The translations under genes and the position numbers were made by a program. This document shows positions 52,500-61,901 of a stretch of DNA of 64,000 bases, in pieces. Every line of letters starts with the position of its first letter. Positions within the stretch are counted from its first letter, which is position 1. The notes below the pieces were generated by a model that did not search any database, was not told where the DNA came from, and saw only the letters and a program-made list of their open reading frames with translations. Source of the DNA: Actinomycetota bacterium (GTDB lineage Bacteria > Actinomycetota > Actinomycetes > Streptosporangiales > Streptosporangiaceae); NCBI GenBank assembly GCA_027313705.1, contig DAHVDE010000118.1, positions 62,001 to 126,000 on the forward strand, given 5' to 3'.

Positions 52500-53405
52500 A
52501 TGGGCGGGCGCGACCACGGCCACGGAGCCACCGCAGCGGCCGCTCATGAGGGCAGGCTGGCACTAGTCCTTGGCATCACGGTGGCCATCTTGGCCGCCGA
52601 GGCCGCCGGCGCGCTGTTGTCTGGCTCGCTGACGCTGCTCGCCGATGCCGGGCACATGCTTACCGACGCGGGCGGCATCGGCTTGTCGCTGCTTGCCATC
52701 AGGCTCGCCAGCAGGTCGGCCTCGCAGGCGCGCACGTTCGGCTACCTGCGGATGGAGATCCTGGCCGCCGCGATGAATGCCCTTCTGCTATTCAGCGTCG
52801 GGCTGTTCGTGATCGCCGAGGCCATCGACCGGCTGATTCACCCGCCAGCGGTCACCAGCGGCCTCATGGCCATCTTCGGCGTCATCGCGCTCTGCGGAAA
52901 TGCTTGCTCGGCCCTGCTGCTGCGGCACGGCCAAGCCGAGAGCCTTAACGTCAGGGGCGCGTTCCTCGAAGTGCTCTCCGACCTGCTCGGCGCGGCGGCC
53001 GTGATCGCGGCGGCCATGATCATTTCGCTGACCGGCTTCACTCGCGCCGACCCGATTGCGTCGCTCCTGATAGCGGCCATGATCATCCCGCGCACCTGGC
53101 AGCTGCTGAGGAAATCGGGGGACGTTCTGCTCGAAGCCACGCCAGAGGGCGTCGACCTGGAGGAAGTCCGCCGTCACATGCTGGACACCAGCGGCGTGAT
53201 CGACGTGCACGACCTGCATGCCTGGACCATCACCAGCGGCGTCAACGTCCTGTCCGCGCACGTGGTGGTCGAACACCGGTCAGAAGGCGGTCCCTTGCTC
53301 GACCAGCTAGGCGCCTGCCTGTCCGATCACTTCGACATCGAGCATTCCACTTTCCAGATCGAGCCGCCAGGTCACCGCGACCACGAGCCGATCCTGCATC
53401 AGTGA
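52500..53405 (+). CDS. Cation diffusion facilitator (CDF) metal exporter
   Basis: Six membrane helices with the zinc-site motifs: LADAGHMLTDAGG in helix 2 (HxxxD) and VLSDLLGAAAVI in helix 5 (the E/H/D-xxxD position). The C-terminal cytoplasmic domain has VIDVHDLHAWTITSG and ends in His residues. It exports Zn2+, Co2+ or similar in exchange for protons. ATG at 52500 gives the usual His-rich N-terminus (GGRDHGHG). A leader from 52302 is not similar to the family. The 3' end overlaps the convergent GH3 gene by 7 bp. Confidence 0.9.
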   Translation: MGGRDHGHGATAAAAHEGRLALVLGITVAILAAEAAGALLSGSLTLLADAGHMLTDAGGIGLSLLAIRLASRSASQARTFGYLRMEILAAAMNALLLFSVGLFVIAEAIDRLIHPPAVTSGLMAIFGVIALCGNACSALLLRHGQAESLNVRGAFLEVLSDLLGAAAVIAAAMIISLTGFTRADPIASLLIAAMIIPRTWQLLRKSGDVLLEATPEGVDLEEVRRHMLDTSGVIDVHDLHAWTITSGVNVLSAHVVVEHRSEGGPLLDQLGACLSDHFDIEHSTFQIEPPGHRDHEPILHQ

Positions 53406-55999
53406 CCCAGATCTGGCCGGCCCCGCCGCCTACGGTGCCCGGCACCAGGTAATCGCGGTATTCCTGAGCGCACGGACGCGGCAAGGCGCAGGTCGCGCGA
53501 AGAGGCACCGACCTGGACAGTGTAAGGACCGCCCGGCCAGATCCAGCTCGCCAGGTGCTCGTCGTAACGGGCGAACGTTCGCGCCCTGATCGTGACCTCT
53601 GCCCTGACCACCTCCCCTGGCGCGGCCCTCACCACGGCGAAAGCAGCAAGCACGCGAACCGGCCTGCCCCGGCCGCGTGCACCATCCTCCTGCGCCACGT
53701 ACGCTTGCACGACCTCCTTGCCCGGCCGGTCCCCGGTGTTCCGCACGGTGACGGCGACAACGAGGTCCTCGCCTTCCGCGACGGCCGCCGGGCAGTCAAG
53801 CGACTCATACGACCAGCTAGTGAAGCCGAGACCGGCACCGAACGGATACTGAGGCGCGATGCCGTTGGCGTCGTAGCCCCGGTACCCGATCAGCAGGCCT
53901 TCTGCGTACCTGAGCAGCCCGTCCTGGTCGGGCACGGCGTGCAGCACCGGGCAGTCGGCCTGCGCCTGCGGAATCGTCACCGGCAGCCTGCCACCCGGTT
54001 CGGCCAGGCCGAGCAGCACGTCAGACAGTGCCAGGCCGAAGGCCTCGCCAGGCATCCAGGCGTAGACGATGGCGGCCACCTGGTCTGCCCATGGCATGAG
54101 TACGGGCATGCCGGAGTTGACGACCACGATCGTCCGGCTGTTTTCCGCCGCGACGCGACTGACCAGTTCGTCCTGGCGGCCGGGCAGCGCCAGGGAAGTC
54201 CGGTCAAACCCTTCGCTTTCGGTCAGCTCGGCGGATCCGACCACGACGACCGCGACCTCGGCAGTGGCGGCCGCCGCCACCGCATCGGCCAGCAGCACGT
54301 CGTCGTCCGCGGCCGCGACCAGGCCGAGCCTGACCGCCAGCGGGCCGGCCCCGTCTGCTGCGGGGGTGAACTCGAGCCGCAGCCTGACCGGCGTGCCACC
54401 GTCCAGCCACAGTGCCGCCCGCAGTTCGCCCGGCCTGGTCATGGCCTCGACGGGGTCGTCGGGCACCCTGGTATCCCCGTCGATGACCGCTACACCGTCG
54501 ACCGAGAGCGCCAGGTGACCGACGCCGGCCGCGCCCGCAGTGTAGGCGCCTGAGCGAGGCGGGCTGAACAGCGCGCTCAGTACGATCCGGCCGGGCTCGC
54601 CCCAGCCGATCCCGGCAGGAACGCGGTCCCACCACGCCAGGTTCGCCGAGCCCCGGTGCTCGGCGGCGACCAGGTTACCGGCCGCGTCGGTGAATTCGAG
54701 TCGCAGGCCAGGTTCACCAGTGACCGGGTCGGTCAGCGACCCCGGCCGGGGCTCGGGCAGAAGCTGCCAGGTCTGGCAGCCGATCGCCGTCGTGACCTTC
54801 GCCTGCCCGGCCAGCGCCGCCTGCAGCGCGCCGGCCGGATCGGACACCCGCGCAGGGACGACCCCGGCGCTGCCGCCACCTTGGATCGTCGGATAGCAGG
54901 CGTTCTGGCCGATCACCGCGACGCTGGCCAGCCTGGCCTGATCCAGCGGCAGCAAGCTTCCCTCGTTGCGCAGCAAGACGAACGATTCGCTGGCGGCCTG
55001 CCGCAGCAGTCCGGCGGGCACGAGCGCAGGATCGTCCGCCTGGCTGGCACCGGCCGCCTGCCGGCCAGCCGCCGCGCCGACCCGGCGACCTAGCCTCAGG
55101 AGCCTGGCAACCTTGTCGTTCAGCAGTTCAAGGCTGACAGTCTCGTCGTCGACGGCCTGCGCGAGCAGGTCGCCCCACGGTCCGTCAGGCCCTGGCATCG
55201 ACAGGTCGAGCGTGGCCAGCGCGGTTTCCTGGGTACTGCGCGCGGCGTGCCAGTCGGAGATGACGACACCGTCGAAGCCCCACTCGTTTTTCAGCACGTC
55301 ACGAAGCAACCTGACATTCTCGGTCATGCGGTGCCCGTTGACCTTGTTATAGGCGGCCATCACCAGCCAGGCCCCGGCTTCCCTGACGCACGCCTCGAAC
55401 GGCACCAGGTAAAGCTCGCGCAGCACGCTCTCGGTGATCTGGGCGTCATAGGTCCAGCGCCCGGTCTCGCTGTCGTTGCCGACGAAGTGCTTGATCGTCG
55501 CCGCGACGCCCGCGGATTGCACGCCGCGCACGTAGGCAGCCGCGAGCCTGGCGGTGAGCACCGGATCCTCGGAGAAGAACTCAAATCCTCTTCCGCCAAG
55601 AGGTGTCCGCATCAGGTTCACGGTGGGCGCGAGCAGGATGTCGACGCCCTTGGCCCGCGCCTCGGCACCCAGAGCGGCGGCGAGCTTGCCGATCAGCTCG
55701 GTGTCCCAGGTCGCGCCGAGCGCCGACGGGCTTGGCAGGCTAGCCGACGGGTTGCGCTCGTCCTTGACCGTGCCCCTGACGCCCGCCGGGCCATCGGAGG
55801 TGACCAGCGGGCGTAGCCCGACGGGCTCGCACGCTTCCGTCCGCCAGCTATCAGCACCGGTGAGCAAGCGCACCTTGGCAGCGACTGGCAGGGAGCCGGC
55901 CAGTTCACGTTCAGTGGGCAGCAGTGAAACCTGAGCCCGGGCGCCTGCCCGGCCAGTTTCCTGGCCGGGCAGCACCCATTTGTCTGGTGAGATTGTCAC
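53399..55999 (-). CDS. GH3 beta-glucosidase-type enzyme with inserted PA14-like domain
   Basis: A glycoside hydrolase of 866 residues. The first barrel has SDGPAGVRG (68-76), the KHF motif (170-172) and the nucleophile Asp249 in GVVISDW. The second domain has VLLRNEGSLLPLD, GSAELTESEGFDR and VVNSGMPV. Between them, about 415-560, is a lectin-like PA14 insertion. An Fn3-like C-terminal domain follows. No signal peptide, so it acts in the cytoplasm on imported oligosaccharide. GTG start at 55999, 13 bp after the binding-protein gene, last in the operon. Confidence 0.92.
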   Translation of the reverse strand: MTISPDKWVLPGQETGRAGARAQVSLLPTERELAGSLPVAAKVRLLTGADSWRTEACEPVGLRPLVTSDGPAGVRGTVKDERNPSASLPSPSALGATWDTELIGKLAAALGAEARAKGVDILLAPTVNLMRTPLGGRGFEFFSEDPVLTARLAAAYVRGVQSAGVAATIKHFVGNDSETGRWTYDAQITESVLRELYLVPFEACVREAGAWLVMAAYNKVNGHRMTENVRLLRDVLKNEWGFDGVVISDWHAARSTQETALATLDLSMPGPDGPWGDLLAQAVDDETVSLELLNDKVARLLRLGRRVGAAAGRQAAGASQADDPALVPAGLLRQAASESFVLLRNEGSLLPLDQARLASVAVIGQNACYPTIQGGGSAGVVPARVSDPAGALQAALAGQAKVTTAIGCQTWQLLPEPRPGSLTDPVTGEPGLRLEFTDAAGNLVAAEHRGSANLAWWDRVPAGIGWGEPGRIVLSALFSPPRSGAYTAGAAGVGHLALSVDGVAVIDGDTRVPDDPVEAMTRPGELRAALWLDGGTPVRLRLEFTPAADGAGPLAVRLGLVAAADDDVLLADAVAAAATAEVAVVVVGSAELTESEGFDRTSLALPGRQDELVSRVAAENSRTIVVVNSGMPVLMPWADQVAAIVYAWMPGEAFGLALSDVLLGLAEPGGRLPVTIPQAQADCPVLHAVPDQDGLLRYAEGLLIGYRGYDANGIAPQYPFGAGLGFTSWSYESLDCPAAVAEGEDLVVAVTVRNTGDRPGKEVVQAYVAQEDGARGRGRPVRVLAAFAVVRAAPGEVVRAEVTIRARTFARYDEHLASWIWPGGPYTVQVGASSRDLRLAASVRSGIPRLPGAGHRRRRGRPDLGH

Positions 56000-56012
56000 G
56001 GTCCGCGCAGCC

Positions 56013-57722
56013 TCAGCTGGATACGGGCTTGAGCTGCTGGACCGTGTAGAGGATCTCGGGAATGTTGGGACCAGGGTCCATGTAGGCGTTGCTCGACGAC
56101 GGCCATCCGGTGTAGTCGCGGGTGGAGAACTCGGCCCAGGAGGCGCCGAGCAGCAGCGGCGCCACCGGCACCTGCGTCGACATGATGTTCGCCAGCTTGG
56201 TGATGGCCGCGTTCTCGGCAGCGGCGGAAGTGGCGCCGGCGTACTCGTTCAGGGCCGCCTGTGCCGCCGGGTCGTTGAACCTGCCGTAATCGGCGTTGGC
56301 GGTCTTGCCATCGGGTGCCGACAGCCGGTAGTCCATCCAGTTGTCGTAGTAGGCATACGGGGTCAGGCCCTGCGCGCCCCAGTGGATCGCGGCCGTGAAA
56401 TTGCCGTCGTTCAGGTTGGCGGTCCACACGTTCGGGCCGTTGGGACCTGGCTCGCCTTCGACCGAGACGTTGAAGCCGAGCTTGCTGAGTTGCTTGGCGA
56501 TGAGCTGCGAGTCCAGGTAGTAGTCGCTGTAACTGACCGGATCCATGACCGAGAAGGTGATCTTCTGGCCGTTCTTCTCCCAGAAGCCGCCGACCTTGGC
56601 ATAGCCGTCGCCATGGAGTATGGACGCGACCTTCGCCGGGTCACCGGTAGGCGGCAGGTCGTTGGCCAGGTTAGCGGGCAGGAAGCTCTGGTCGGCGGGC
56701 AGCAGCATGCCGCTGGACGTGCTCTCAGGGGGCTCGTTGCTCGACTCGCCATCGACCGACAATTGCTCCCTGTTGATCCCGTAGCTGATTGCCTGCCGCA
56801 CCTTCGGGTCGTTGAGCGGCGCCTTGGTGGTGTTGAACCACAGGCCGACGACGTTGTTGTCGGTGAAGTAAGGAGCCGACGCCGTCCAGGTGACGTTGTT
56901 CGTGCTCTTGGACAGGTAGTTCTGCTCCACACCGGGGATCGAGATGCCGCCCCAGTCGATGGTGCCCTGGGCGACGGGAATCAGCAGGTTGGCGTTGCTC
57001 GTGTAGGCGGGGAAGTCGACCTCAGGCACTCGCACGCTGCCCTTGGCGTAGTAATCAGGGTTAAGCGTCATCGTGTAGCCCTGCGGGCTGAACTTGCCGA
57101 GTACGTAGGGGCCGGTGCCGACCGGATTGGGATCGGTGAAGGTGACCGGATTGCTTACCGAGGCCCAGATGTGCTGCGGCACGATCTGGGTTTGCAGGAT
57201 GAGGTAGTCGTTGGCGACTTCGGGCTGGGCAAACGTGAGCACCACCGTGTTCGCCGAAGGAGCGGCAGCGCTGGTCGGCAGCGGCGTCGCCGGCAAGTTG
57301 AGCGCCGGGTACTTCTTCAGCAGGTTGAACGTGAACGCCACGTCGGCGGCGCTGAACGGCTTGCCGTCGCTCCACTTCACGCCCGTCCTGGTGGTGACCG
57401 TCAGCGTGCGGCCATCTGATGACCAGGAGTAGCTGGTGCCAAGCTCGGGAACCGGCTTCTGCGCTGGGTTCTGGGTATTGAAGACGAACAGCGGCATGTC
57501 GTACAAGTCGACCGCGTGCGTCAGGTAGCCGGTGCCGGTCGAGGCGAACGGGTTGAAGTTGTCGGTCATCGGCGACAACTCGGTGGTGACAATAGTCAGC
57601 GGCTTGCCGGTCGGGGCGGCTGAGCCCTTAGTCCCCGGCGAAGACGATGAAGAACTGCACGCGGCGATACCAAGCGCCAGCGTGACTGCGACAGCAACGC
57701 TGCCTGCAAGCTTGTAATTCAT
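56013..57722 (-). CDS. Substrate-binding lipoprotein of family-5 ABC importer
   Basis: A protein of 569 residues starting MNYKLAGSVAVAVTLALGIAAC; the lipobox IAAC is near residue 21. Family-5 landmarks are RTGVKWSDGKPFSAADVAFTFNLLK (about 110) and VGLWFNTTKAPLNDPKVRQAISYGINREQL (about 285). Family-5 proteins bind peptides, nickel or oligosaccharides; the adjacent GH3 hydrolase and LacI regulator point to a beta-glucoside or cello-/xylo-oligosaccharide. It is placed after the ATPase genes, separated by a GC hairpin. Confidence 0.92.
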   Translation of the reverse strand: MNYKLAGSVAVAVTLALGIAACSSSSSSPGTKGSAAPTGKPLTIVTTELSPMTDNFNPFASTGTGYLTHAVDLYDMPLFVFNTQNPAQKPVPELGTSYSWSSDGRTLTVTTRTGVKWSDGKPFSAADVAFTFNLLKKYPALNLPATPLPTSAAAPSANTVVLTFAQPEVANDYLILQTQIVPQHIWASVSNPVTFTDPNPVGTGPYVLGKFSPQGYTMTLNPDYYAKGSVRVPEVDFPAYTSNANLLIPVAQGTIDWGGISIPGVEQNYLSKSTNNVTWTASAPYFTDNNVVGLWFNTTKAPLNDPKVRQAISYGINREQLSVDGESSNEPPESTSSGMLLPADQSFLPANLANDLPPTGDPAKVASILHGDGYAKVGGFWEKNGQKITFSVMDPVSYSDYYLDSQLIAKQLSKLGFNVSVEGEPGPNGPNVWTANLNDGNFTAAIHWGAQGLTPYAYYDNWMDYRLSAPDGKTANADYGRFNDPAAQAALNEYAGATSAAAENAAITKLANIMSTQVPVAPLLLGASWAEFSTRDYTGWPSSSNAYMDPGPNIPEILYTVQQLKPVSS

Positions 57723-57748
57723 TTCCCTTAAACTCCAAGAGTGTGCCC

Positions 57749-57767
57749 GGCCGGCCTGACGCCGGCC
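57749..57767 (-). terminator. GC-only hairpin between ATPase and binding-protein genes
   Basis: GGCCGGC and GCCGGCC flank the loop CTGAC. The position, behind the ATPase genes and before the binding-protein gene, is where operons often use an mRNA stem to protect or attenuate, so that the binding protein is made in excess. Confidence 0.45.
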
Positions 57768-57850
57768 TGAAGTTATTGACCGTGACGGGGTCTGTATCGG
57801 TGGGCAGCGCCGGCCGGCCGGGTACCTGTACTCTGCGGCCGCGCTTTCGC

Positions 57851-58903
57851 TCAGGTCTGCTGACCGGATGTGCCTGGATCCATGTCGCCTCCCTTCTGCG
57901 ATGCGGGCGCGGCCGCGCCGTTGCCGAGCAGCCAGCAGGCGCTGACATGACCTTCGCCGGCCGTGAAGGCCGGCGGTCTCCGCTCGGCGCAGATGGCCAT
58001 CGCATGCGGGCACCTGGTACGGAACCGGCATCCTGACGGCGGGGCGACCGCGCTCGGCGGGACGCCGCGGTCACCGAGCGCCACAGGGTCAGCCCGCTGC
58101 GGATCCGGTGCCGCGCTGAGCAGGAGCTGGGTATACGGGTGGGCGGGTTCGTCGGTGACCCTCAGTGCCGGGCCAGCCTCGACGACCTGGCCCGCGTACA
58201 TCACCACGATCGTCTCGGCCAGGTACCTGGCCGAGGCGATGTCGTGGGTGATGTACAAGATTGCCAGCCGCTCGCGGTCTCGCAGGTCGCTGAGCAGATT
58301 GAGCACGCCGAGCCTGATCGAGACGTCAAGCATCGAGACCGGCTCGTCGGCGAGGATCACCTTCGGCTGCACGGCCAGCGCCCGCGCGATCGCGACCCGC
58401 TGGCGCTGGCCGCCGGAGAGCTCATGCGGGAACTTGCGCAAGAACGCGCCTGCCGGGGTGAGCGCCACCCGCTCGAGCACCGCCGCGATCTTCTCGTCCA
58501 GGTCACGGCCCGGCTTGGCGAGACCGTGGACTACGAACGGGCGGCTCAGGTGGTAACGGACATCGTGGATCGGGTTGAGCGAGGCAAAGGGGTCCTGAAG
58601 CACCATCTGCACGGCCTTGGCGTAGCCAAGCGTGCGCCTGCGCCTGGCCGGCACGACCTTTCCCTCAAGCAGCAGGTCACCAGATGTCGGCGTGATCAGC
58701 CTGGCCAGCAATCTGGCCAGGGTGGATTTGCCTGAGCCGCTCTCGCCGACCACGGCGGTCACGTGCGCGGGCGGAAGGGCGAGCGACACGTCGTCCACAG
58801 CGTGGACGACGTGGTCTGCCTTGGCCACCCGGACGGCACGCCCGCGGCCATGGACGGCGAAGTGCTTGGTCAGGTCCTTGACCTCGAGCAGCGGCGTGCT
58901 CAT
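57851..58903 (-). CDS. ABC importer ATPase (OppF/DppF-like)
   Basis: An ATPase of 350 residues with Walker A VVGESGSGKST (51-61), Q-loop LQDPFASLNP, signature LSGGQRQR, Walker B VILADEPVSMLD and switch THD. The C-terminal oligopeptide/dipeptide extension has the CRFRTRCPHAMAIC pattern, which in this family coordinates an iron-sulfur or metal centre. It pairs with the OppD-like gene just upstream (4-bp overlap). Confidence 0.93.
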   Translation of the reverse strand: MSTPLLEVKDLTKHFAVHGRGRAVRVAKADHVVHAVDDVSLALPPAHVTAVVGESGSGKSTLARLLARLITPTSGDLLLEGKVVPARRRRTLGYAKAVQMVLQDPFASLNPIHDVRYHLSRPFVVHGLAKPGRDLDEKIAAVLERVALTPAGAFLRKFPHELSGGQRQRVAIARALAVQPKVILADEPVSMLDVSIRLGVLNLLSDLRDRERLAILYITHDIASARYLAETIVVMYAGQVVEAGPALRVTDEPAHPYTQLLLSAAPDPQRADPVALGDRGVPPSAVAPPSGCRFRTRCPHAMAICAERRPPAFTAGEGHVSACWLLGNGAAAPASQKGGDMDPGTSGQQT

Positions 58904-59964
58904 GCGACGCTCCTGATCTGGCTCTCGGCGGCCGGTGCGGGCTCGGGCACCGCAAGCTCAGGCGGCACGGGCCCGCTGCCGTCCTGCCGCCAGCACGCCA
59001 CCAGCCGCGATCCGCTCGCGCCCTGGGCGGCCAGGGCGGGCGCGTCACTGGCGCATCTGTTGACGGCAAACAGGCACCTCGGATGGAACACGCAACCTGA
59101 AGGCAGCAGGCGCAGGTCGGGTGGCGAGCCAGGGATGCCGGTCAGCGGTACGCGCGGCCCGTGCAGCGGCGGGAAGGAGCGGAGCAGGCCGAGCGTGTAC
59201 GGGTGGCGCGGAGCGTGGAACAGTTTCGCCGCCGCTGCCCGCTCGACCAGCCTGCCCGCGTACATGACCGCGATCGAGTCGGCGATCTCGATCAGCAGCG
59301 ACAGATCATGGGTGATGAACAGCACGGCGAAGCCCAGGCGCTCCTTGAGCTGCTTGAGCTCCTCGAGAATCTCGCGCTGGGTAACCACGTCAAGCGCGGT
59401 CGTCGGCTCGTCCATGATGACGACCTGCGGCTCGAGCGCCAGTGCCATGGCGATCATGACGCGCTGCCGCATGCCGCCCGACAGTTCGTGCGGATAGCTG
59501 GCGAGCCGGTCGCGGCTGATGCCGACCAGCTCGAGCAGCTCGGCGGCCCGGTTCTGCCGTTCCCGCCTCGACCTGGCAGGCTGGTGAGCCGTCAGCGCGT
59601 CGGTCAGCTGCGCGCGAATCGACAGCACTGGATTCAGCGCGTTCATCGCGCTCTGGAGCACCAGCGAGATCTGTGACCAGCGCAATGTCCGCAGCACCTG
59701 GTAGTTCGTCGCAAGCAGGTCGACTGCGCCCCCCTCGTCTTGGTGCAGCCGCACCTCGCCGCCAGTGATGACACCAGGCGGTCGCAGCAGCCTGGTCGCC
59801 GCCATGGCCAGGGTCGACTTCCCGCTGCCGCTCTCGCCTGCCAGGCCGAGTACTTCGCCCCTGTGCAGCACCAGGTCGGCTCCTGAGACCGCGTGCACCG
59901 CGTTTTCGCCTTGCCCGTAGTCGACGCGAAGCCCGCGAATCTCGAGCAGCGGATCGCCGGTCAT
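58900..59964 (-). CDS. ABC importer ATPase (OppD/DppD-like)
   Basis: An ATPase of 354 residues with Walker A LAGESGSGKSTLAM, Q-loop VLQSAMNALNP, signature LSGGMRQR and Walker B VVIMDEPTTALD. The C-terminal extension carries CVFHPRCLFAVNRC, the family's four-Cys region. Overlaps both neighbours by 4 bp, so the order dppB-dppC-oppD-oppF is translated as a unit. Confidence 0.93.
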   Translation of the reverse strand: MTGDPLLEIRGLRVDYGQGENAVHAVSGADLVLHRGEVLGLAGESGSGKSTLAMAATRLLRPPGVITGGEVRLHQDEGGAVDLLATNYQVLRTLRWSQISLVLQSAMNALNPVLSIRAQLTDALTAHQPARSRRERQNRAAELLELVGISRDRLASYPHELSGGMRQRVMIAMALALEPQVVIMDEPTTALDVVTQREILEELKQLKERLGFAVLFITHDLSLLIEIADSIAVMYAGRLVERAAAAKLFHAPRHPYTLGLLRSFPPLHGPRVPLTGIPGSPPDLRLLPSGCVFHPRCLFAVNRCASDAPALAAQGASGSRLVACWRQDGSGPVPPELAVPEPAPAAESQIRSVA

Positions 59965-60917
59965 GACTGTCCGCCGCTCGTCTTGAGCACGGCAGTGAGC
60001 GCGAACTCAGGCCGGCGCCCGGCCTTCCTGCCTGCCCGCCTGGTCAGGCCCGCCGCGCGGAGCCTGGGGTTGATGAACTCGTCGATGCCGAAGTTGAGCA
60101 GCACAAGCGAGGTGCCGAGCAGCGCCACCGCGAGGCCAGGCGGCACGAACCACCACCAGTAACCGCTGATCTCTGCGTTGGAGTTCTGCGCGTAAAAGAG
60201 CATGCCGCCCCAGCTCCAGTTGGGGTTCACCAGGCCGAGGAAGGCAAGAGCCGTGTACGTGCCGACACCGTAAAGCACGGTGAACAAGAACGACGTCGCG
60301 ACTACCGGGGTCAGGTTCGGCAGGATCTCGGTCGCGACGATCCGCCACCACTTCTCCCCGATGATCTTGGCCGAATCCACGTATTCCCTGTTGCGCAGCG
60401 ACAGAGTCTGGGCTCGCAGCACCCGCGCGCCGAACGCCCAGCCGGTGATCGAGATGATGACTCCGACGACGAGGATGTCGTTGCTGCTCGACCGGCCGAG
60501 GAACCCGATCATGATGATCAGCAACGGCAGTGCGGGCAGGACCAGGAAAATATTGGCAATCATGGAAAGCAGGTCGTCGGCCAGCCCGCCCAGGTAGCCT
60601 GCGGTCACGCCGATGCCTACCGACAGCGCCGTGGCGATTACGCCGGATACCAGCGCGACCAGGACGGTGTCGCCGCCGCCGACCAGCAGCTGAGAAAACA
60701 CGTCCTGCTGCAGCGCCGTGGTGCCCAGCCAGTGCGCGGCGGATGGCGGCAGCGGCACCGGCGCGTTCGCGAAGTTCTGATCGGGGCTGTATGGCGCCAC
60801 CACGGGTCCGATCACCGCCCAGAGGACGAAGAAGCCAAGGATGGCCAGGCCGGCCACGATCTTCGGCGAGCGCGGCAGCCGCAGCGCCCGCTGCCTAGCA
60901 GCAATGCCAGGTGCCAA
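59961..60917 (-). CDS. ABC importer permease (DppC/OppC-like)
   Basis: A permease of 318 residues, six helices. The EAA-type cytoplasmic loop reads AKIIGEKWWRIVATEILPNLTPVV (about 185-208), where the usual A-G-x-I is shortened. The N-terminal cytoplasmic stretch and the periplasmic SPDQNFANAPVPLPPSAAHWLGT segment are typical of OppC-type permeases. The gene's stop overlaps the OppD gene. Confidence 0.92.
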   Translation of the reverse strand: MAPGIAARQRALRLPRSPKIVAGLAILGFFVLWAVIGPVVAPYSPDQNFANAPVPLPPSAAHWLGTTALQQDVFSQLLVGGGDTVLVALVSGVIATALSVGIGVTAGYLGGLADDLLSMIANIFLVLPALPLLIIMIGFLGRSSSNDILVVGVIISITGWAFGARVLRAQTLSLRNREYVDSAKIIGEKWWRIVATEILPNLTPVVATSFLFTVLYGVGTYTALAFLGLVNPNWSWGGMLFYAQNSNAEISGYWWWFVPPGLAVALLGTSLVLLNFGIDEFINPRLRAAGLTRRAGRKAGRRPEFALTAVLKTSGGQS

Positions 60918-60920
60918 GGT

Positions 60921-61901
60921 TCAGGCCTCCTGCCGGGTTCGCGGGTCAAGGAACACGTAGACGAAGTCGGCGAGCAAGTTGGCGGTGAGCACCGCGAACG
61001 TGATGATCAGGAAGATGCCCTGAAGCAGCGCGTAGTCGTTGTCGCCGACGGCGTTGACGAGCAGCAGCCCAAGGCCCGGATAGCTGAACACGATCTCGGT
61101 GAGCAGCGCGCCCGACACGATGAAGCCGATCGCAAGCGCGAAACCAGACACGCTCGGCAGCACCGCGTTGCGGGCCGCATACCAGACCACCCGCCGCTCG
61201 CGGAGTCCCTTGGCCGCCGCGATCAGCACGTAGTCCTCGTCCATCGTGGTGATCATCACGTTCCGCATGCTCACGATCCAGCCCGCGCCGGAAGCGACGA
61301 CAATGGTCAGCGCGGGAAGCACGGCGTGGTCGAGCACATCACTCAGGTAAGTCCAGTTGAGCCCTGGGAAATCCAGGTTCTGGTGCGCTCCGCCTGAGGG
61401 GAACCAGCCAAGCTTGATGGAGAACAGGTCGATGGCGAGGAAGGCCAGGAAAAAATAGGGCGCGGCCTGGAAGAAGGTCGTGACCGGCAGCAGGTTGTCC
61501 AGCCAGCTGCCGCGCCGCCAGGCGACGAGCGCACCGATCACGGTGCCGAGGCAGAAGCTGATCAGGGTCGAGACCCCGACCAGGCCGAGCGTCCAGGGCA
61601 GGGCACCACCGATGACGGTGGTGACAGGCACGAACCCGTTACTGGTCGAGATGCCGAAGTTGCCGTGCAGTACCTGCGCGAGATAGTGGACGTACTGCGA
61701 CCACAGGCTGGCCTTGGTATTGACGCCGAACTGCAGTTCAAGCGCGGCGATGGTGGACTTGGTGATGCTGACGCCCTGCATCTTGGCCAAGATCGCATCG
61801 ACCGGGTTGCCAGGGATGATTCTCGGCATCCAGAAATCCACGCTGACCGCGACGAACGCTGTCACCAGGTAAAAGCCCAGTCTCCTGGCTATCATGCGCA
61901 C
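60921..61901 (-). CDS. ABC importer permease (DppB/OppB-like)
   Basis: A permease of 326 residues, six helices. It opens RRLGFYLVTAFVAVSVDFWMPRIIPGNPVD, the family's N-terminus, and the EAA loop is AAAKGLRERRVVWYAARNAVLPSVSG. The C-terminal LRQGIFL-like end reads LLQGIFLIITFAVLTANLLADFVYVFLDPRTR. It is second in the operon, overlapping lacI by 10 bp. Confidence 0.93.
   Translation of the reverse strand: MRMIARRLGFYLVTAFVAVSVDFWMPRIIPGNPVDAILAKMQGVSITKSTIAALELQFGVNTKASLWSQYVHYLAQVLHGNFGISTSNGFVPVTTVIGGALPWTLGLVGVSTLISFCLGTVIGALVAWRRGSWLDNLLPVTTFFQAAPYFFLAFLAIDLFSIKLGWFPSGGAHQNLDFPGLNWTYLSDVLDHAVLPALTIVVASGAGWIVSMRNVMITTMDEDYVLIAAAKGLRERRVVWYAARNAVLPSVSGFALAIGFIVSGALLTEIVFSYPGLGLLLVNAVGDNDYALLQGIFLIITFAVLTANLLADFVYVFLDPRTRQEA

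Noticed and set aside
55980-57419. Plus-strand frame of 479 residues opposite the binding-protein gene
   Set aside because: Val/Arg/Gly-rich shadow of a clear family-5 binding protein.
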